Assembly (NCBI GenBank): GCA_041686485.1
Contig: JAWLDT010000015.1
Coordinates: 1-47,232, forward strand
Origin: PUPG01 sp041686485
Lineage (GTDB): Bacteria > Bacteroidota > Bacteroidia > Bacteroidales > UBA7960
Direction of reading: 5' to 3'
DNA length: 47,232 nucleotides
Shown: positions 16,152 through 25,431 of the stretch, piece by piece
Numbering within the stretch: the stretch's first letter is position 1
Layout: each line of letters opens with the position of its first letter
Position numbers and translations under genes: made by a program
The notes under the pieces: model-generated
Told to the model about the DNA's origin: nothing
What the model saw: only the letters and a program-made list of their open reading frames with translations
The model's database searches: none

Positions 16152-18344
16152 ATGCCTACTATTTTTTGGTTAGTACCCGTTAGTTCCATTTTTGCACTGG
16201 GGTTTGCCTGGTTTTTTTTCAGGCAGATGATGCAGGCAGATGAAGGTACGGATATGATGAAAAAAATTGCTGATCATGTTCGGAAAGGAGCATCTGCGTA
16301 TTTACGACAGCAGTATAAAGTGGTGATCATTGTATTTTTGATCATTACGGTGATTTTTTCTGTATTAGCCTATGGTTTAGGTGTTCAGAACCAATGGGTT
16401 CCGTTTGCATTCATTACCGGCGGCTTCTTTTCAGGACTCGCCGGTTTTTTTGGGATGAAGGCGGCCACCTATGCTTCCAGTCGTGTTGCACATGCCTGCC
16501 GCAGTTCGCTTGACGGTGGGTTGCGTCTTGCTTTTCGCAGTGGTGCGGTCATGGGCCTGGTCGTTGTTGGCCTGGTACTGCTCGATATTTCTGCATGGTT
16601 TATTATTCTGAATCAGTTTGTGCCGGAAATGATGGAAGGTTACAAGCTGATGACCATTACAGCGATTATGCTGACATTTGGTATGGGGGCTTCTACACAG
16701 GCGCTTTTTGCGCGTGTCGGAGGTGGTATTTATACCAAAGCTGCTGATGTTGGTGCTGACCTTGTCGGGAAAGTTGAAGAAGGGATCCCGGAAGACGACC
16801 CCAGAAACCCCGCTACAATTGCCGATAATGTAGGGGACAATGTAGGAGATGTTGCTGGTATGGGTGCTGATCTGTTTGAATCTTTTGCCGCATCGATCCT
16901 GGCAACCGCCCTGCTTGGCGCTGCAGCCTTTATTGGGTACGGTGCTGAAGTTCAGTTTAATGCTGTTATTGCCCCTATGTTGATAGCCGCTGTTGGCACC
17001 CTGCTTTCCATTGCCGGTGTGTTTATGGTGCGTACCCGTGAAGGGGCGACACAAAAACAATTGCTCAAATCACTTGGTTTTGGGGTAAATATGAGCGCCG
17101 GCCTTATTGTGATTTTTGCCTTTTTGATATTGTATTATCTGAATATGCCAAATTTCCTCGGTCTGTGGGGCTCTATTGTTACAGGCCTGCTGGCAGGTAT
17201 TGCCATCGGCCAGTCTACCGAATACTTTACCGCCTCAGCTTATCCTCCCACGAGGAATATTGCCAAATCCAGTCAGACAGGTACGGCAACACTAATTATT
17301 AGCGGTGTTGGAACGGGGTTGATTTCTGCTGCTGTTCCCCTGGCTATTATTGTACTGGCCATTACGCTGGCATTCTCATTCGCAACCGGCTTTTCTTATG
17401 ATATGGCAAGCCTGAATTATGGATTGTATGGCATCGGTATAGCCGCTGTCGGGCTGCTTGCCACGCTGGGTATAACCCTGGCAACCGATGCTTATGGCCC
17501 CATTGCCGATAATGCAGGGGGTAACGCCGAAATGTGTAACCTGGGAGCTGAGGTCAGAGAACGCACAGATGCCCTTGATGCGCTTGGAAATACTACAGCC
17601 GCTACAGGTAAAGGTTTTGCCATTGGCTCTGCAGCCCTTACAGCACTTGCCCTCCTGGCATCTTATTTTGAAGAGGTACGTATGATGTTTGTCGAATTCC
17701 TGGATCGCCCCCAGGAGCTTATTAATGGCATCCCCGCTATTGAAGCCTCCTTCCTCGATTTTGTCCATCATTATGAGATTCACCTGATGAACCCCTGGGT
17801 GATCGTGGGAATCCTTCTTGGTGTGATGGCTGTATTCCTGTTTAGTGGACTGACGATGAATGCTGTCGGAAGGGCCGCACAGAAGATGGTAGATGAAGTG
17901 CGCCGGCAATTTACGGCCGATCCTGACATCATGAAGGGCAAATCAGAGCCTGACTATGCGCGCTGTGTGCATATCTCCACCAAAGGTGCCCAGCGGGAAA
18001 TGTTGATCCCGTCATTGATTGCACTGCTTATTCCTGTAGTTGTGGGACTGATATTTGGTGTGCCTGGTGTTGCCGGCTTGTTACTTGGTACCATATCCAG
18101 CGGTTTTGCACTGGCCATATTCATGGCCAACTCAGGTGGCGCCTGGGACAATGCCAAAAAATACATCGAAGAAGGAAACTACGGCGGGAAAGGGTCAGAA
18201 GCCCATAAAGCTGCTATTACCGGCGATACTGTTGGTGATCCCTTTAAAGACACTTCCGGCCCCAGCCTCAATATCCTGATCAAACTGATGGTAATGGCCT
18301 CGGTTGTGACTGTGGGTGTGGCCGTTTCCTATCATCTGTTGTAA
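16152..18344 (+). CDS. hppA: K+-dependent membrane pyrophosphatase (ion-pumping)
   Basis: A 730-residue integral membrane pyrophosphatase with about 16 membrane segments that couples pyrophosphate hydrolysis to Na+ and/or H+ export. The substrate-binding acidic loop is at about 195-235 (DVGADLVGKVEEGIPEDDPRN, then DNVGDNVGDVAGMGADLFES); later motifs are DAYGPIADNAGG, NTTAATGKGFAIGSA and GDTVGDPFKDTSGPSLNIL. In the GNTTAAT stretch an alanine occupies the place where potassium-independent enzymes have lysine, so it should be potassium dependent. Known Bacteroidota relatives pump sodium or sodium plus protons; I infer the same. It has its own promoter box and ends at a strong terminator, so it is probably monocistronic. 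Confidence 0.96.
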   Translation: MPTIFWLVPVSSIFALGFAWFFFRQMMQADEGTDMMKKIADHVRKGASAYLRQQYKVVIIVFLIITVIFSVLAYGLGVQNQWVPFAFITGGFFSGLAGFFGMKAATYASSRVAHACRSSLDGGLRLAFRSGAVMGLVVVGLVLLDISAWFIILNQFVPEMMEGYKLMTITAIMLTFGMGASTQALFARVGGGIYTKAADVGADLVGKVEEGIPEDDPRNPATIADNVGDNVGDVAGMGADLFESFAASILATALLGAAAFIGYGAEVQFNAVIAPMLIAAVGTLLSIAGVFMVRTREGATQKQLLKSLGFGVNMSAGLIVIFAFLILYYLNMPNFLGLWGSIVTGLLAGIAIGQSTEYFTASAYPPTRNIAKSSQTGTATLIISGVGTGLISAAVPLAIIVLAITLAFSFATGFSYDMASLNYGLYGIGIAAVGLLATLGITLATDAYGPIADNAGGNAEMCNLGAEVRERTDALDALGNTTAATGKGFAIGSAALTALALLASYFEEVRMMFVEFLDRPQELINGIPAIEASFLDFVHHYEIHLMNPWVIVGILLGVMAVFLFSGLTMNAVGRAAQKMVDEVRRQFTADPDIMKGKSEPDYARCVHISTKGAQREMLIPSLIALLIPVVVGLIFGVPGVAGLLLGTISSGFALAIFMANSGGAWDNAKKYIEEGNYGGKGSEAHKAAITGDTVGDPFKDTSGPSLNILIKLMVMASVVTVGVAVSYHLL

Positions 18345-18394
18345 TGTATTTTGCCATGATCCTACCTTAGGGTCTAACAAGTATTCTGAAGCAT

Positions 18395-18430
18395 AAAAAA
18401 AGGGCTGCTGTTTTCAGCGGCCCTTTTTTT
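18395..18430. terminator. Bidirectional terminator between hppA and the M3 peptidase gene
   Basis: A-run 18395-18401, then GGGCTGCTG (18402-18410), loop TTTT, CAGCGGCCC (18415-18423; one mismatch in the stem) and a seven-T run. The symmetrical A and T runs make it work on both strands, for convergent hppA and M3 peptidase transcripts. Confidence 0.9.
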
Positions 18431-18465
18431 GGCTAGGAGATCAAATTCTGTAGCGAAAGAAGATC

Positions 18466-20586
18466 TTAATCCAGTCCCCGTTGCTTCAGCAACGGTTCGA
18501 TGACGGGTTCGCGACCGCGGAAGTCAACGTACATGTCCATCGGTTCTTTGGTGCCCCCTCTTTCGAGGATCTTTTCACGGAAAGATTGGGCTGTTTCCTG
18601 GTCGAACAGGTCACCGGTTTCCTCGAAGGCGGCATAGGCATCGGCATCCAGCAGTCCTGACCACAGATAACTGTAATATCCGGCAGAATAGCCACCTGAG
18701 AAAATGTGATTAAAGTGCGTGCTGGCATGACGGAAATGGATCTCCGGGATCATGCCGGTATTTTCGATGGTGCGGTCTTCAATCGCAGGTGCTGCATCTG
18801 CCAGTCCGTCTTCAGCAAAAGGTTCGGTAATGGTGTGGTATTCCATATCAAGAAATGTAGAGCCAAGGAACTCAACGTTGGCAAAGCCCTCGTTGAATTT
18901 TCCGCTGGCTACGATGCGGTCCATCAGATCGTCAGGCATCGGTTCACCGGTTTCATAATGCAGGGCGAACGTTTGCATCACCTCCGGTTCATTGGCCCAG
19001 TTTTCCATGATTTGTGAAGGAAGTTCAACGAAATCCCTTGGGACATTTGTGCCGGCCAGGCTGGGATAATGAACGTCCGAAAGCAGACCATGAAGCGCGT
19101 GACCAAATTCATGGAAGAAGGTAGTCATCTCATCATAAGTAAGCAAGGAAGGTCTCGTGTCGGATGGCGATGAGAAGTTTCCATTGATGGTGATCACAGG
19201 ATGTACAAAGTTGCCTTCTTCATCAATACGCTGGCTGCGGAAGCTGCTCATCCAGGCACCGCCGCGTTTTGTTTCACGCGGATGAAAATCCATATACAGG
19301 ATGCCTATGTGCGAGCCGTCTGATTCGAGCACCTCAAATACCTGCACGTCCTCATGATACCTGGGTATATCTTCGCGTTCTTCAAATTGCAGGCCCCAAA
19401 GCTTATCTGTGATCATGAATATGCCGTCGCGAACGGTGTTCAGCTCAAAATACTGACGGACTTCCTGTTCATCCAGGTCATATTTTTCCTTGCGCACCTG
19501 TTCGGTATAGTAGCGCCAGTCCCATTGTTGCAAGTCAAAGTCGTGACCTTCTTCGTAAATCATCTCCTGAAGTTGTTCGGCTTCTTCTTTTGCCAGCGCC
19601 AATGCCGGTTCCCACACTTCATAGCAGAAGTCCATGACGGTACTTATATCACCGGCCATGGTTTCTTCCAGCGTATAGTGGGCATGATTGTCATACCCCA
19701 GCATATTGGCTTTCTCCAGGCGGAGTTTGGCTATCCTGGCAAGATTCTCTCTGTTGTTGTACTCGTTGTCGTTATTCCCACGATTAATATAAGCTTGTTG
19801 CATCTTTTTCCGAAGCTCGCGGTTCTCAGCATTGTGTAAAAATGGCATCACGCTGGGGTTATGGAGGGTAAAGATCCATTTGCCTTCCATGTCCTGATTA
19901 GCAGCACGTTCAGCAGCATCTTCTATCGACGATTCCGGCAATCCTGCCAGGTCAGCCTCATCGTCTACCACCATTTGAAAGTCATTGGTTTCACCCAGCA
20001 CGTTCTGGCCAAACTCCAGGGTCAGGGAAGAGAGTTCTGTGTTAATCTCGCGCAACCGTTCCCGCTGTTCTTCGGGGAGATCCGCGCCGCTGCGGGTAAA
20101 TCCCCTGTAGGTCTCTTCCAGCAAATGCGCTTGCTCCGGTGTGAGGTCAAGGTTATCTTTTTGTTCATAAACTTCCTTAATGCGGTCGAACAGGTCGAGG
20201 TCCAAACGAATGTTATCCGAATGATTGGACAGCTTTGGCGACATCTCCCTGGCAATCTCCTGGATCTCTGAATCGGTCATGACAGAGTTGTAATTGGAAA
20301 AAACACCCATCACCCTGTTTAACAGTCCACCAGAATATTCGAGGGCTTCAATGGTGTTTTCGAAGGTAGGGGGAGCAGGATTGTCTACGATAGCTTCTAT
20401 TTCTTCTTCCTGTTGACGAATCCCCTCCATGATGGCAGGCTCAAAGTGCGCATTCTCTATTTCGTCAAAAGGCGGCACATTGAATGGCGTGTCAAACTCT
20501 GTAAAAAAAGGGTTTTCCGGTTCAGGCTCGGTACATGAAGCCATTGCGATAACCGGGATGATCAATAAAAACCAGTACTTTCTCAT
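18466..20586 (-). CDS. M3 family zinc metallopeptidase lipoprotein (Dcp-like)
   Basis: A 706-residue peptidase of the thimet/oligopeptidase A/Dcp family, which cleaves short peptides. The zinc site is HEFGH (residues 492-496) in MTTFFHEFGHALHGLLSD, and FHPRETKRGGAWMSSF and GYSAGYYSYLWSGLLDADAYAAF are family signatures. The protein starts with a lipoprotein signal, MRKYWFLLIIPVIAMASC (C18), so it is probably anchored in the envelope and acts on periplasmic peptides as a dipeptidyl carboxypeptidase. The reading frame opens 20 codons earlier (20646), but the ATG at 20586 fits the signal. It shares the strand with the downstream-facing M6 protease genes but is separated by about 130 bases. Confidence 0.93.
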   Translation of the reverse strand: MRKYWFLLIIPVIAMASCTEPEPENPFFTEFDTPFNVPPFDEIENAHFEPAIMEGIRQQEEEIEAIVDNPAPPTFENTIEALEYSGGLLNRVMGVFSNYNSVMTDSEIQEIAREMSPKLSNHSDNIRLDLDLFDRIKEVYEQKDNLDLTPEQAHLLEETYRGFTRSGADLPEEQRERLREINTELSSLTLEFGQNVLGETNDFQMVVDDEADLAGLPESSIEDAAERAANQDMEGKWIFTLHNPSVMPFLHNAENRELRKKMQQAYINRGNNDNEYNNRENLARIAKLRLEKANMLGYDNHAHYTLEETMAGDISTVMDFCYEVWEPALALAKEEAEQLQEMIYEEGHDFDLQQWDWRYYTEQVRKEKYDLDEQEVRQYFELNTVRDGIFMITDKLWGLQFEEREDIPRYHEDVQVFEVLESDGSHIGILYMDFHPRETKRGGAWMSSFRSQRIDEEGNFVHPVITINGNFSSPSDTRPSLLTYDEMTTFFHEFGHALHGLLSDVHYPSLAGTNVPRDFVELPSQIMENWANEPEVMQTFALHYETGEPMPDDLMDRIVASGKFNEGFANVEFLGSTFLDMEYHTITEPFAEDGLADAAPAIEDRTIENTGMIPEIHFRHASTHFNHIFSGGYSAGYYSYLWSGLLDADAYAAFEETGDLFDQETAQSFREKILERGGTKEPMDMYVDFRGREPVIEPLLKQRGLD

Positions 20587-20715
20587 TTTTTTTTCATTTT
20601 TTGAATGGGTAATTGCTTTGATTGACTGTGACATGCTAAAATACAAAATAAACCAGTTCCAGTGTCTGACCTTTTTCCTGTTTGATTTTTCGCTGGTTTA
20701 AAAGAAATATTGTGA

Positions 20716-23574
20716 CTATTGTATCAGCTGAATGCGTCGATGCGCAATCTTGTCCTTTAGGTGGATCTGTAAAATATAAACTCCGTTATTTATGTCTTGC
20801 AGATTCATTTCCTGCCGCGGGCTGTTGTGCTTTGACATTTTGATTATTTGTCCGTTAATGTCCAGGAGACGGGTTTCTGTAATCTCCTGCTCAGCTATGA
20901 TAGTCACTTCACCGGCCGTCGGGTTTGGAAATACCTGAACCTGTCCGGCAGGGGGGTCAGAAACATTCATTACATTCTGAAAGGCAATGGTGATCATCAC
21001 ATCTTCATCGAGGCTATCAATAAAAAAGGTATCATCTGTAAATGCTTCGATAACAGAACCATTTTTCCGCCATTCGTAAATCTGAAAGCCGGTATCCGGG
21101 ATGGCGGTGAATAAGACATCGCTTCCTTCCTGAACATCACCTCCCGGCTGGATCTCTTCCTGGTCGTTTTCAGCAATCAACTCCCCGCCATCGCCCTCTA
21201 CCGCAAAATCTACTGTATGATATACACCCTGGAAATCCACGTTAACTTGCACGGACTCCTGAATGTCGGGTAGCTCGAAGGTTGTATCGTAATGGCCTTC
21301 TACCGTTTCTCCGTCTTTTATCCATTCTTTTATTTGAAAACCTGTATCCGGCGTTACTGTAAACAGGATGTCCCTGCCGTCGATGACACCTTCTCCGGAC
21401 TGAATGGAAACACTATCCGCTTTGGCGCTAATCATTCCATTGTTATTGATGACATCAAAATGAATGACGTTCAGGTCGGCATCAATGGCATAGGCCTGAA
21501 TATTCCAGTCACCATTGATTTCGTGGATTGACAATGGTACCCATTCAGCATGGTCAGTGGTATCTGTTCGGATCATGTTTCCCTTGCCATCGTGGTTTGT
21601 TTGTAAATCTCTGGAGCCTGTAAAGACCCCTGTGCCCGGATCGTCATACTCTGCTCCGATCCAAAGCTCTTTATTGGTATCGATAACCACGGTATCTTCG
21701 AGATACACAATGTTCCAGGAAGATGCATCAGGCGTAAAGTTTTTGTGTGCCACTTCCTGCAGGCTTTCCTGATCTTCGCCTTTCCAGATCTTGATGGCAG
21801 CATTTGACGGAACATCATTAACATATACCCTGACTTTATTTATGGCAAAATTGGTATATGGCTCAAGGTCTCCGGATTCAAAACGTGCGGCAATCTGATA
21901 AACGCCACCATTATTGAGCCCGATAGTGCCACTGTGGTTTCCGTCATCCCTAAACAACCAGTCGGCTATATGGTCTGTGTTTTCGATGAAGTCAAAGGTT
22001 ACCGTGCTGTCGTTCTGATTTAGTGATATATTGGTAAGGGGTTTATGGGTGTTTTCCCCTTGCCAGGATATGGCACTGGGTGTGGAATGATCTGTAAAAA
22101 GTGTCTGATTGGTTGAGCCCGGAAAGGGTGTTTGAGCCGAATTGATGTTTCCATAGGAGGCGGGGGTGCCATGTGGGTCCGTTTGCGCTCCGGCAAAAAC
22201 CGGATATAGTTTTTGTGGGTGACCGGCATTGATGGCATTCCCGGCCAATGCTACTTCTTTGTGAACGTGATAGATCAAAAGGCCTTCTCCCGGGATGTGG
22301 CTGTCAAAGTGTATTTGTTGTCTGTTTTCGAGCATATAGTATTCTCCGGGTGTGTTGGTGTTGATGCGGTAGAAGCTGTGGTTGTTTTCAGCTGCATTAT
22401 CGAGACTTATGTGATCCGGTCGAAACAGCAGTGTCGGTTCTGCCCAGTCATACATATAGATTTTGGTGTATGGGTTGTGATGGGCTGGTGTTGCCCCGCC
22501 ATTGTTCCATGTCCCTCCGGCCATCATATCCCAGGATCCGGTGCCACTGAATTGTCCGCCGGAATCACTGCCATCGGTATCATAATAGTCGGGTGCTCCA
22601 AGCACATGGCCAAATTCATGGCCAATGACACCGATTCGTGTGATGTTGGAACCGCTGTTCCCCCTATGCTCAGGGGAGCATGCGTAACGACTGATCATGG
22701 TGCTATCCATCTCAACCGGGTCAATATTCCATGCATGTGACCAGATAGCATCGGGTCCGCCTCCGGCCTCTTCCCCATAACCGGCAAAAATAATGTAGAT
22801 ACCGTCAACCCAGCCATCCCCACTATTATCATAATCTGCATAGTTAACATCCGGGTTGGCCAGCTCCACCGCTTCTTCAACCAGATCCCTCGCGCCGGCC
22901 CAGGTTGAACCATAATGTTCCATGTCGTTTTCTGCACTATATGGACCAACCACATCCACGGTAAGATCAAACTGACCATAGGAGGTTTCCAGGTAATAAT
23001 CCCTGACACTCCCGGTGGCACCATCTGCCGTATAGTTTAACTGGTTGAACAAGGCGTCGAAATCGTCCTGCGTTTTGGTGAAAGCCAGATCCTGATAGCC
23101 CATCAAAATACACAAAAGAGTTTGCTCCCCCGTGGTTGGAAACGATCGTGACGGATACGCATCACGCACCTCCCAGATGGATTTTTTGGCTTCAACCTGT
23201 CTGTTGCTGAAAAATAAACCTTTTGGTGTATCTGCCAGCAAATGTAGCTCCCTTTCCTGACGCTGGTCAACGGGTGAGACACGAATGCCGGAAAATCCCA
23301 GATCTCCATGTTCATCCCTGACAGCATATTCATACCACCCGTCTTTCGTAACCAAAATGGTATAACCATCCGGGGTTTCCGCCCAGTTTATTTTTTCATC
23401 ACCTTTCAGGATAATAGTGATAAGCTGGCCATCCGGCTGTTCGAATTCAACAGGTTCCGGATAAGCCGGAACCCCATGGATATAGGATGTTTGGAAAAGA
23501 AAAAAACAGGTTAACAGTATATAATATGGTAATATTTTTTTGTTCCTGGCAAAAGCTAATAAGAAATGTACCAT
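20716..23574 (-). CDS. T9SS-secreted M6-family metalloprotease
   Basis: A 952-residue secreted protease. After a signal peptide (cleavage near HGVPA, about residue 36) comes an N-terminal domain (about 38-105) with PDGQ, GDEKINWAETPDGYTIL and GWYEYAV, then the M6 catalytic domain with HEFGHVLGAPD (zinc ligands H319, H323 and D329; catalytic E320) and a Met-turn-like SWDMMAGG. A beta-sandwich region (about 540-690) and two similar repeats (each with TPDTGFQI.EW or IPDTGFQIYEW, about 720-870) follow. The last 70 residues (VFPNPTAGEVTI ... NNGVYILQIHLKDK) are a type A T9SS sorting domain, so it is exported and probably surface-attached or released. The stand-alone gene at 23681-24112 repeats its N-terminal domain. 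Confidence 0.92.
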   Translation of the reverse strand: MVHFLLAFARNKKILPYYILLTCFFLFQTSYIHGVPAYPEPVEFEQPDGQLITIILKGDEKINWAETPDGYTILVTKDGWYEYAVRDEHGDLGFSGIRVSPVDQRQERELHLLADTPKGLFFSNRQVEAKKSIWEVRDAYPSRSFPTTGEQTLLCILMGYQDLAFTKTQDDFDALFNQLNYTADGATGSVRDYYLETSYGQFDLTVDVVGPYSAENDMEHYGSTWAGARDLVEEAVELANPDVNYADYDNSGDGWVDGIYIIFAGYGEEAGGGPDAIWSHAWNIDPVEMDSTMISRYACSPEHRGNSGSNITRIGVIGHEFGHVLGAPDYYDTDGSDSGGQFSGTGSWDMMAGGTWNNGGATPAHHNPYTKIYMYDWAEPTLLFRPDHISLDNAAENNHSFYRINTNTPGEYYMLENRQQIHFDSHIPGEGLLIYHVHKEVALAGNAINAGHPQKLYPVFAGAQTDPHGTPASYGNINSAQTPFPGSTNQTLFTDHSTPSAISWQGENTHKPLTNISLNQNDSTVTFDFIENTDHIADWLFRDDGNHSGTIGLNNGGVYQIAARFESGDLEPYTNFAINKVRVYVNDVPSNAAIKIWKGEDQESLQEVAHKNFTPDASSWNIVYLEDTVVIDTNKELWIGAEYDDPGTGVFTGSRDLQTNHDGKGNMIRTDTTDHAEWVPLSIHEINGDWNIQAYAIDADLNVIHFDVINNNGMISAKADSVSIQSGEGVIDGRDILFTVTPDTGFQIKEWIKDGETVEGHYDTTFELPDIQESVQVNVDFQGVYHTVDFAVEGDGGELIAENDQEEIQPGGDVQEGSDVLFTAIPDTGFQIYEWRKNGSVIEAFTDDTFFIDSLDEDVMITIAFQNVMNVSDPPAGQVQVFPNPTAGEVTIIAEQEITETRLLDINGQIIKMSKHNSPRQEMNLQDINNGVYILQIHLKDKIAHRRIQLIQ

Positions 23575-23680
23575 ACATGGCGAAATTTTGATTTTGTATT
23601 AGGTTGTTATGTTTGTTGAGCCTTGATCACTGTCAATTAATTCGTCTGACATGCCTGGCTCACTTGTTTTTGCTTCTCAG

Positions 23681-24112
23681 CTAATCCGTCAACTGATTTA
23701 ACAATTGTTGTTCTTCCCCGGTTCTGTCTTCCTGATTTCGAGCCCTGATATCTGTGCTGACCATTTCATTGTCTTGATTTTTAAAGGCATATTCATAAAA
23801 ACCCTCATCGTTCATTAACAAATAATAACCATCCGGGGTTTTTGCCACATGACCGTGTTCATCTCCTTCGAGACGGATACGCAACACATAGCCATCCGGA
23901 AGTTCATAATGTATTGTTCCCGGATAGGCCGGAACAGTGGTTGGCCCGATGGTGTCGGTTTGCCGGGAGTTGTTGTCCTGATACGTACGGATGTTATTCG
24001 TTGTTTTACGGCCGGCTTCCTGCATGTTTCTGCAGGATTGTAAAGGGAACAACATATATAGGACGAATAATACGGTAAAGAGTATAAAAATTAGCCTGGC
24101 CTTCACATGCAT
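23681..24112 (-). CDS. Small lipoprotein resembling the M6 protease N-terminal domain
   Basis: A 143-residue protein: lipoprotein-type signal (C27 after LFPLQS), a polar linker (28-60), then a domain at 61-125 closely resembling residues 37-100 of the neighbouring M6 protease (AYPGTIHYELPDGY, GDEHGHVAKTPDGYYLL, GFYEYAFKNQDNE versus AYPEPVEFEQPDGQ, GDEKINWAETPDGYTIL, GWYEYAVRDEHGD). The catalytic and sorting domains are absent, and the protein stops cleanly at LLNQLTD. It is either a decayed partial duplication or a free prodomain acting as chaperone or inhibitor of the protease. The open frame reaches back to 24226, but the ATG at 24112 gives the signal. It is upstream of the M6 gene on the same strand, 106 bases away. 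Confidence 0.7.
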   Translation of the reverse strand: MHVKARLIFILFTVLFVLYMLFPLQSCRNMQEAGRKTTNNIRTYQDNNSRQTDTIGPTTVPAYPGTIHYELPDGYVLRIRLEGDEHGHVAKTPDGYYLLMNDEGFYEYAFKNQDNEMVSTDIRARNQEDRTGEEQQLLNQLTD

Positions 24113-24222
24113 AAAGTTGAGAGATGATGATAAATTTTGATGTAAAGATAAAGATTTTGGGGTGTACTGTCCTGACTTGTGTTTGCAATTTTTGAAGTGG
24201 TTATGGAGATCCGTCCGCTCTG

Positions 24223-25431
24223 TCACCCTGTAAGCCGCGCAAAAACTGTCTGATAGCGGTTGCCTGTTTCCTGATAGCTGAATTTGGCAGCCAGGGCTTT
24301 TTGCTCTTCTGCCATGCGGCTGATCTCTTCCGGTGTGTTATTGAATATTTTTTCCAGGCCACCGGCGATTTCTTCCGGCCTATGTGTGACCGCTATCCCG
24401 CCACCAAAGGTGTCCAGGTATTCCTTAACGGCGCTCCTGGCTGGACAAACCGCCAAAATCGGTGTTCCGGAGAAAGCGGCTTCGGCAAATTTGCTGGGCA
24501 ATGCATGACTATAAGGCATATCTGCTTCCAGGATGAGCGTTCCAATGGCACTATTAACCATTGTAAGCGCTTCTTTGTGAGTTACATGGGGCGCTGACCT
24601 GACAAGCTTATGAAGGCGATACTTCTTTATGGCGGCAGCTGTCCGGCGAAAATGCTTCCCGACGAACAACAGTTGATAACCGGTTGTGGGATGTGTGGCA
24701 TAAAATGTCCGCACACCTTGCAAAAAAGCCTTTGACAACCGGCGGCTTGTACTCCCCAGGTGAACAATGTGTTTTTTATAGGTATTCGTTTCCGGTTCAT
24801 AGGTTGTCTCACCGATAGGCGGAATGACAATGGATTTGTCGGTGACGGGTACGTTATAATAGTCTTCCATCAGCTCCAGGCAGATACGTGTAGGCATGTG
24901 AATTTCATCACAGCTTTTTAAAACCTCTCTGATATATCGTGTATATACTTTCGGCATATATTTTTTGATACCTCCGCCATATGGAGGTGGAAGCATGGTG
25001 CTGGGTTTGGGGTCACTGAAAGAAGCCATCCAGGGCAGGCCGGTTTCCCGGGCAACAGCCAGTCCTGCCACCTGGGAGGATACCGGATTGGAACAGGTGA
25101 ACAGGCAATCCACTTTTTCTTTGTTAACGACATTCAGGGCCTCACGGATGGCGAGTTGCGTATATTTTTCATGTTTGGGCACAAGACCACCGACCAATTT
25201 TCTGGCCGAATCCGTGATTCGATGAAGAAAACCTGTTCTTTTCGGATATAAAGCTTCAAGGGAAATGATGTTGCCGGCATCTGTGTCAAAATCCTGCAGC
25301 CGTTCGTTGCGTCCGGTGATAAAAGTGACGTAAACCCCTTGCATTTGAAGGGCTTTCAAGACCTTGGCCATCTGTATGGCCCTTGCGCCCTGGCTGTTTT
25401 TGCCGGTTAATGAGATACAGAGTATGTGCAT
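24223..25431 (-). CDS. GT-B fold glycosyltransferase (group 1-like)
   Basis: A 402-residue cytoplasmic glycosyltransferase of the GT-B fold. The N-terminal half starts MHILCISLTGKNSQGARAIQMAKVLKAL (binding-loop glycine region) and the C-terminal half has HIVHLGSTSRRLSKAFLQGV, YQLLFVGKH, LPSKFAEAAFSGTPILAVCP and AVKEYLDTFGGGIAV, the donor-sugar side. Specific donor and acceptor cannot be read. The ATG at 25431 shares its A with the upstream stop (TGATG), so it is translationally coupled to the GT2 gene. With the YrbL-like kinase it forms a three-gene operon likely modifying lipopolysaccharide core or another surface glycan. Confidence 0.85.
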   Translation of the reverse strand: MHILCISLTGKNSQGARAIQMAKVLKALQMQGVYVTFITGRNERLQDFDTDAGNIISLEALYPKRTGFLHRITDSARKLVGGLVPKHEKYTQLAIREALNVVNKEKVDCLFTCSNPVSSQVAGLAVARETGLPWMASFSDPKPSTMLPPPYGGGIKKYMPKVYTRYIREVLKSCDEIHMPTRICLELMEDYYNVPVTDKSIVIPPIGETTYEPETNTYKKHIVHLGSTSRRLSKAFLQGVRTFYATHPTTGYQLLFVGKHFRRTAAAIKKYRLHKLVRSAPHVTHKEALTMVNSAIGTLILEADMPYSHALPSKFAEAAFSGTPILAVCPARSAVKEYLDTFGGGIAVTHRPEEIAGGLEKIFNNTPEEISRMAEEQKALAAKFSYQETGNRYQTVFARLTG

